This document shows positions 7,685-7,694 of a stretch of 7,694 bases of DNA, in pieces (the first letter of the stretch is position 1; every line of letters begins with the position of its first letter). A model generated the notes under the pieces. The model searched no databases, had not been told where the DNA came from, and was given only the letters and a program-made list of their open reading frames with translations. The DNA is from Candidatus Altimarinota bacterium. Lineage in GTDB: Bacteria; Patescibacteriota; Gracilibacteria; CAIRYL01. A program made the translations under genes and the position numbers. The DNA lies in assembly GCA_027053135.1 (NCBI GenBank), contig JALUEA010000110.1:1-7694 (forward strand). The letters are read 5' to 3'.

Positions 7685-7694
7685 AATGTGTGTA

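Noticed and set aside
1..7694. Recoded TGA (glycine) genetic code
   Set aside because: Six long genes read through with no in-frame TGA, and glycine is encoded by GGN codons, so the standard code explains the window.

Overview
The window is AT-rich, gene-dense DNA with six protein genes: three on the + strand (positions 1-5178) and three on the - strand (5192-7684). The two sets meet tail to tail 13 bp apart. No RNA gene, insertion sequence or CRISPR array was seen. The small, tightly packed genes, the near absence of Shine-Dalgarno sequences and the VirD4/TraM-like ATPase with a long N-terminal region suggest Patescibacteria (Candidate Phyla Radiation). That assignment is an inference from gene type and style; there is no marker gene here. 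The standard genetic code fits. All genes read through with no in-frame TGA, so the TGA=Gly code of Gracilibacteria/Absconditabacteria is unlikely. Five genes stop at TAA and one at TAG.

Positions 1-4218 hold a probable two-gene operon. The first gene is cut by the left edge of the window. Its reading frame is open from position 3, so the GTG at 294 is not its start. It encodes an unrecognised, histidine-rich, cysteine-free soluble protein of at least 535 residues. Twenty-two bases later comes an 861-residue membrane-anchored ATPase of the VirD4/TraM coupling-protein type, with intact Walker A and Walker B motifs, which belongs to a type IV secretion/conjugation-like apparatus. The unknown protein probably works with it, but only the gene order supports that.

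A 60-bp gap (4219-4278) contains an extended -10 promoter candidate and a 9-bp direct repeat. It leads into murB (UDP-N-acetylenolpyruvoylglucosamine reductase, short type II form), a peptidoglycan precursor enzyme with its catalytic Arg, Ser and Glu present.

The - strand carries a compact three-gene cassette read from the right edge inwards: a short, divergent D-isomer-specific 2-hydroxyacid dehydrogenase, a histidine phosphatase of the phosphoglycerate-mutase superfamily, and a divergent aminoglycoside/choline-kinase-fold phosphotransferase. The gaps are 16 and 11 bp. A dehydrogenase, a phosphatase and a kinase in one transcript suggest a small-molecule pathway, but the substrate cannot be read from the sequence. 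This cassette and the unknown gene beside the VirD4-like ATPase are the least explained parts of the window.
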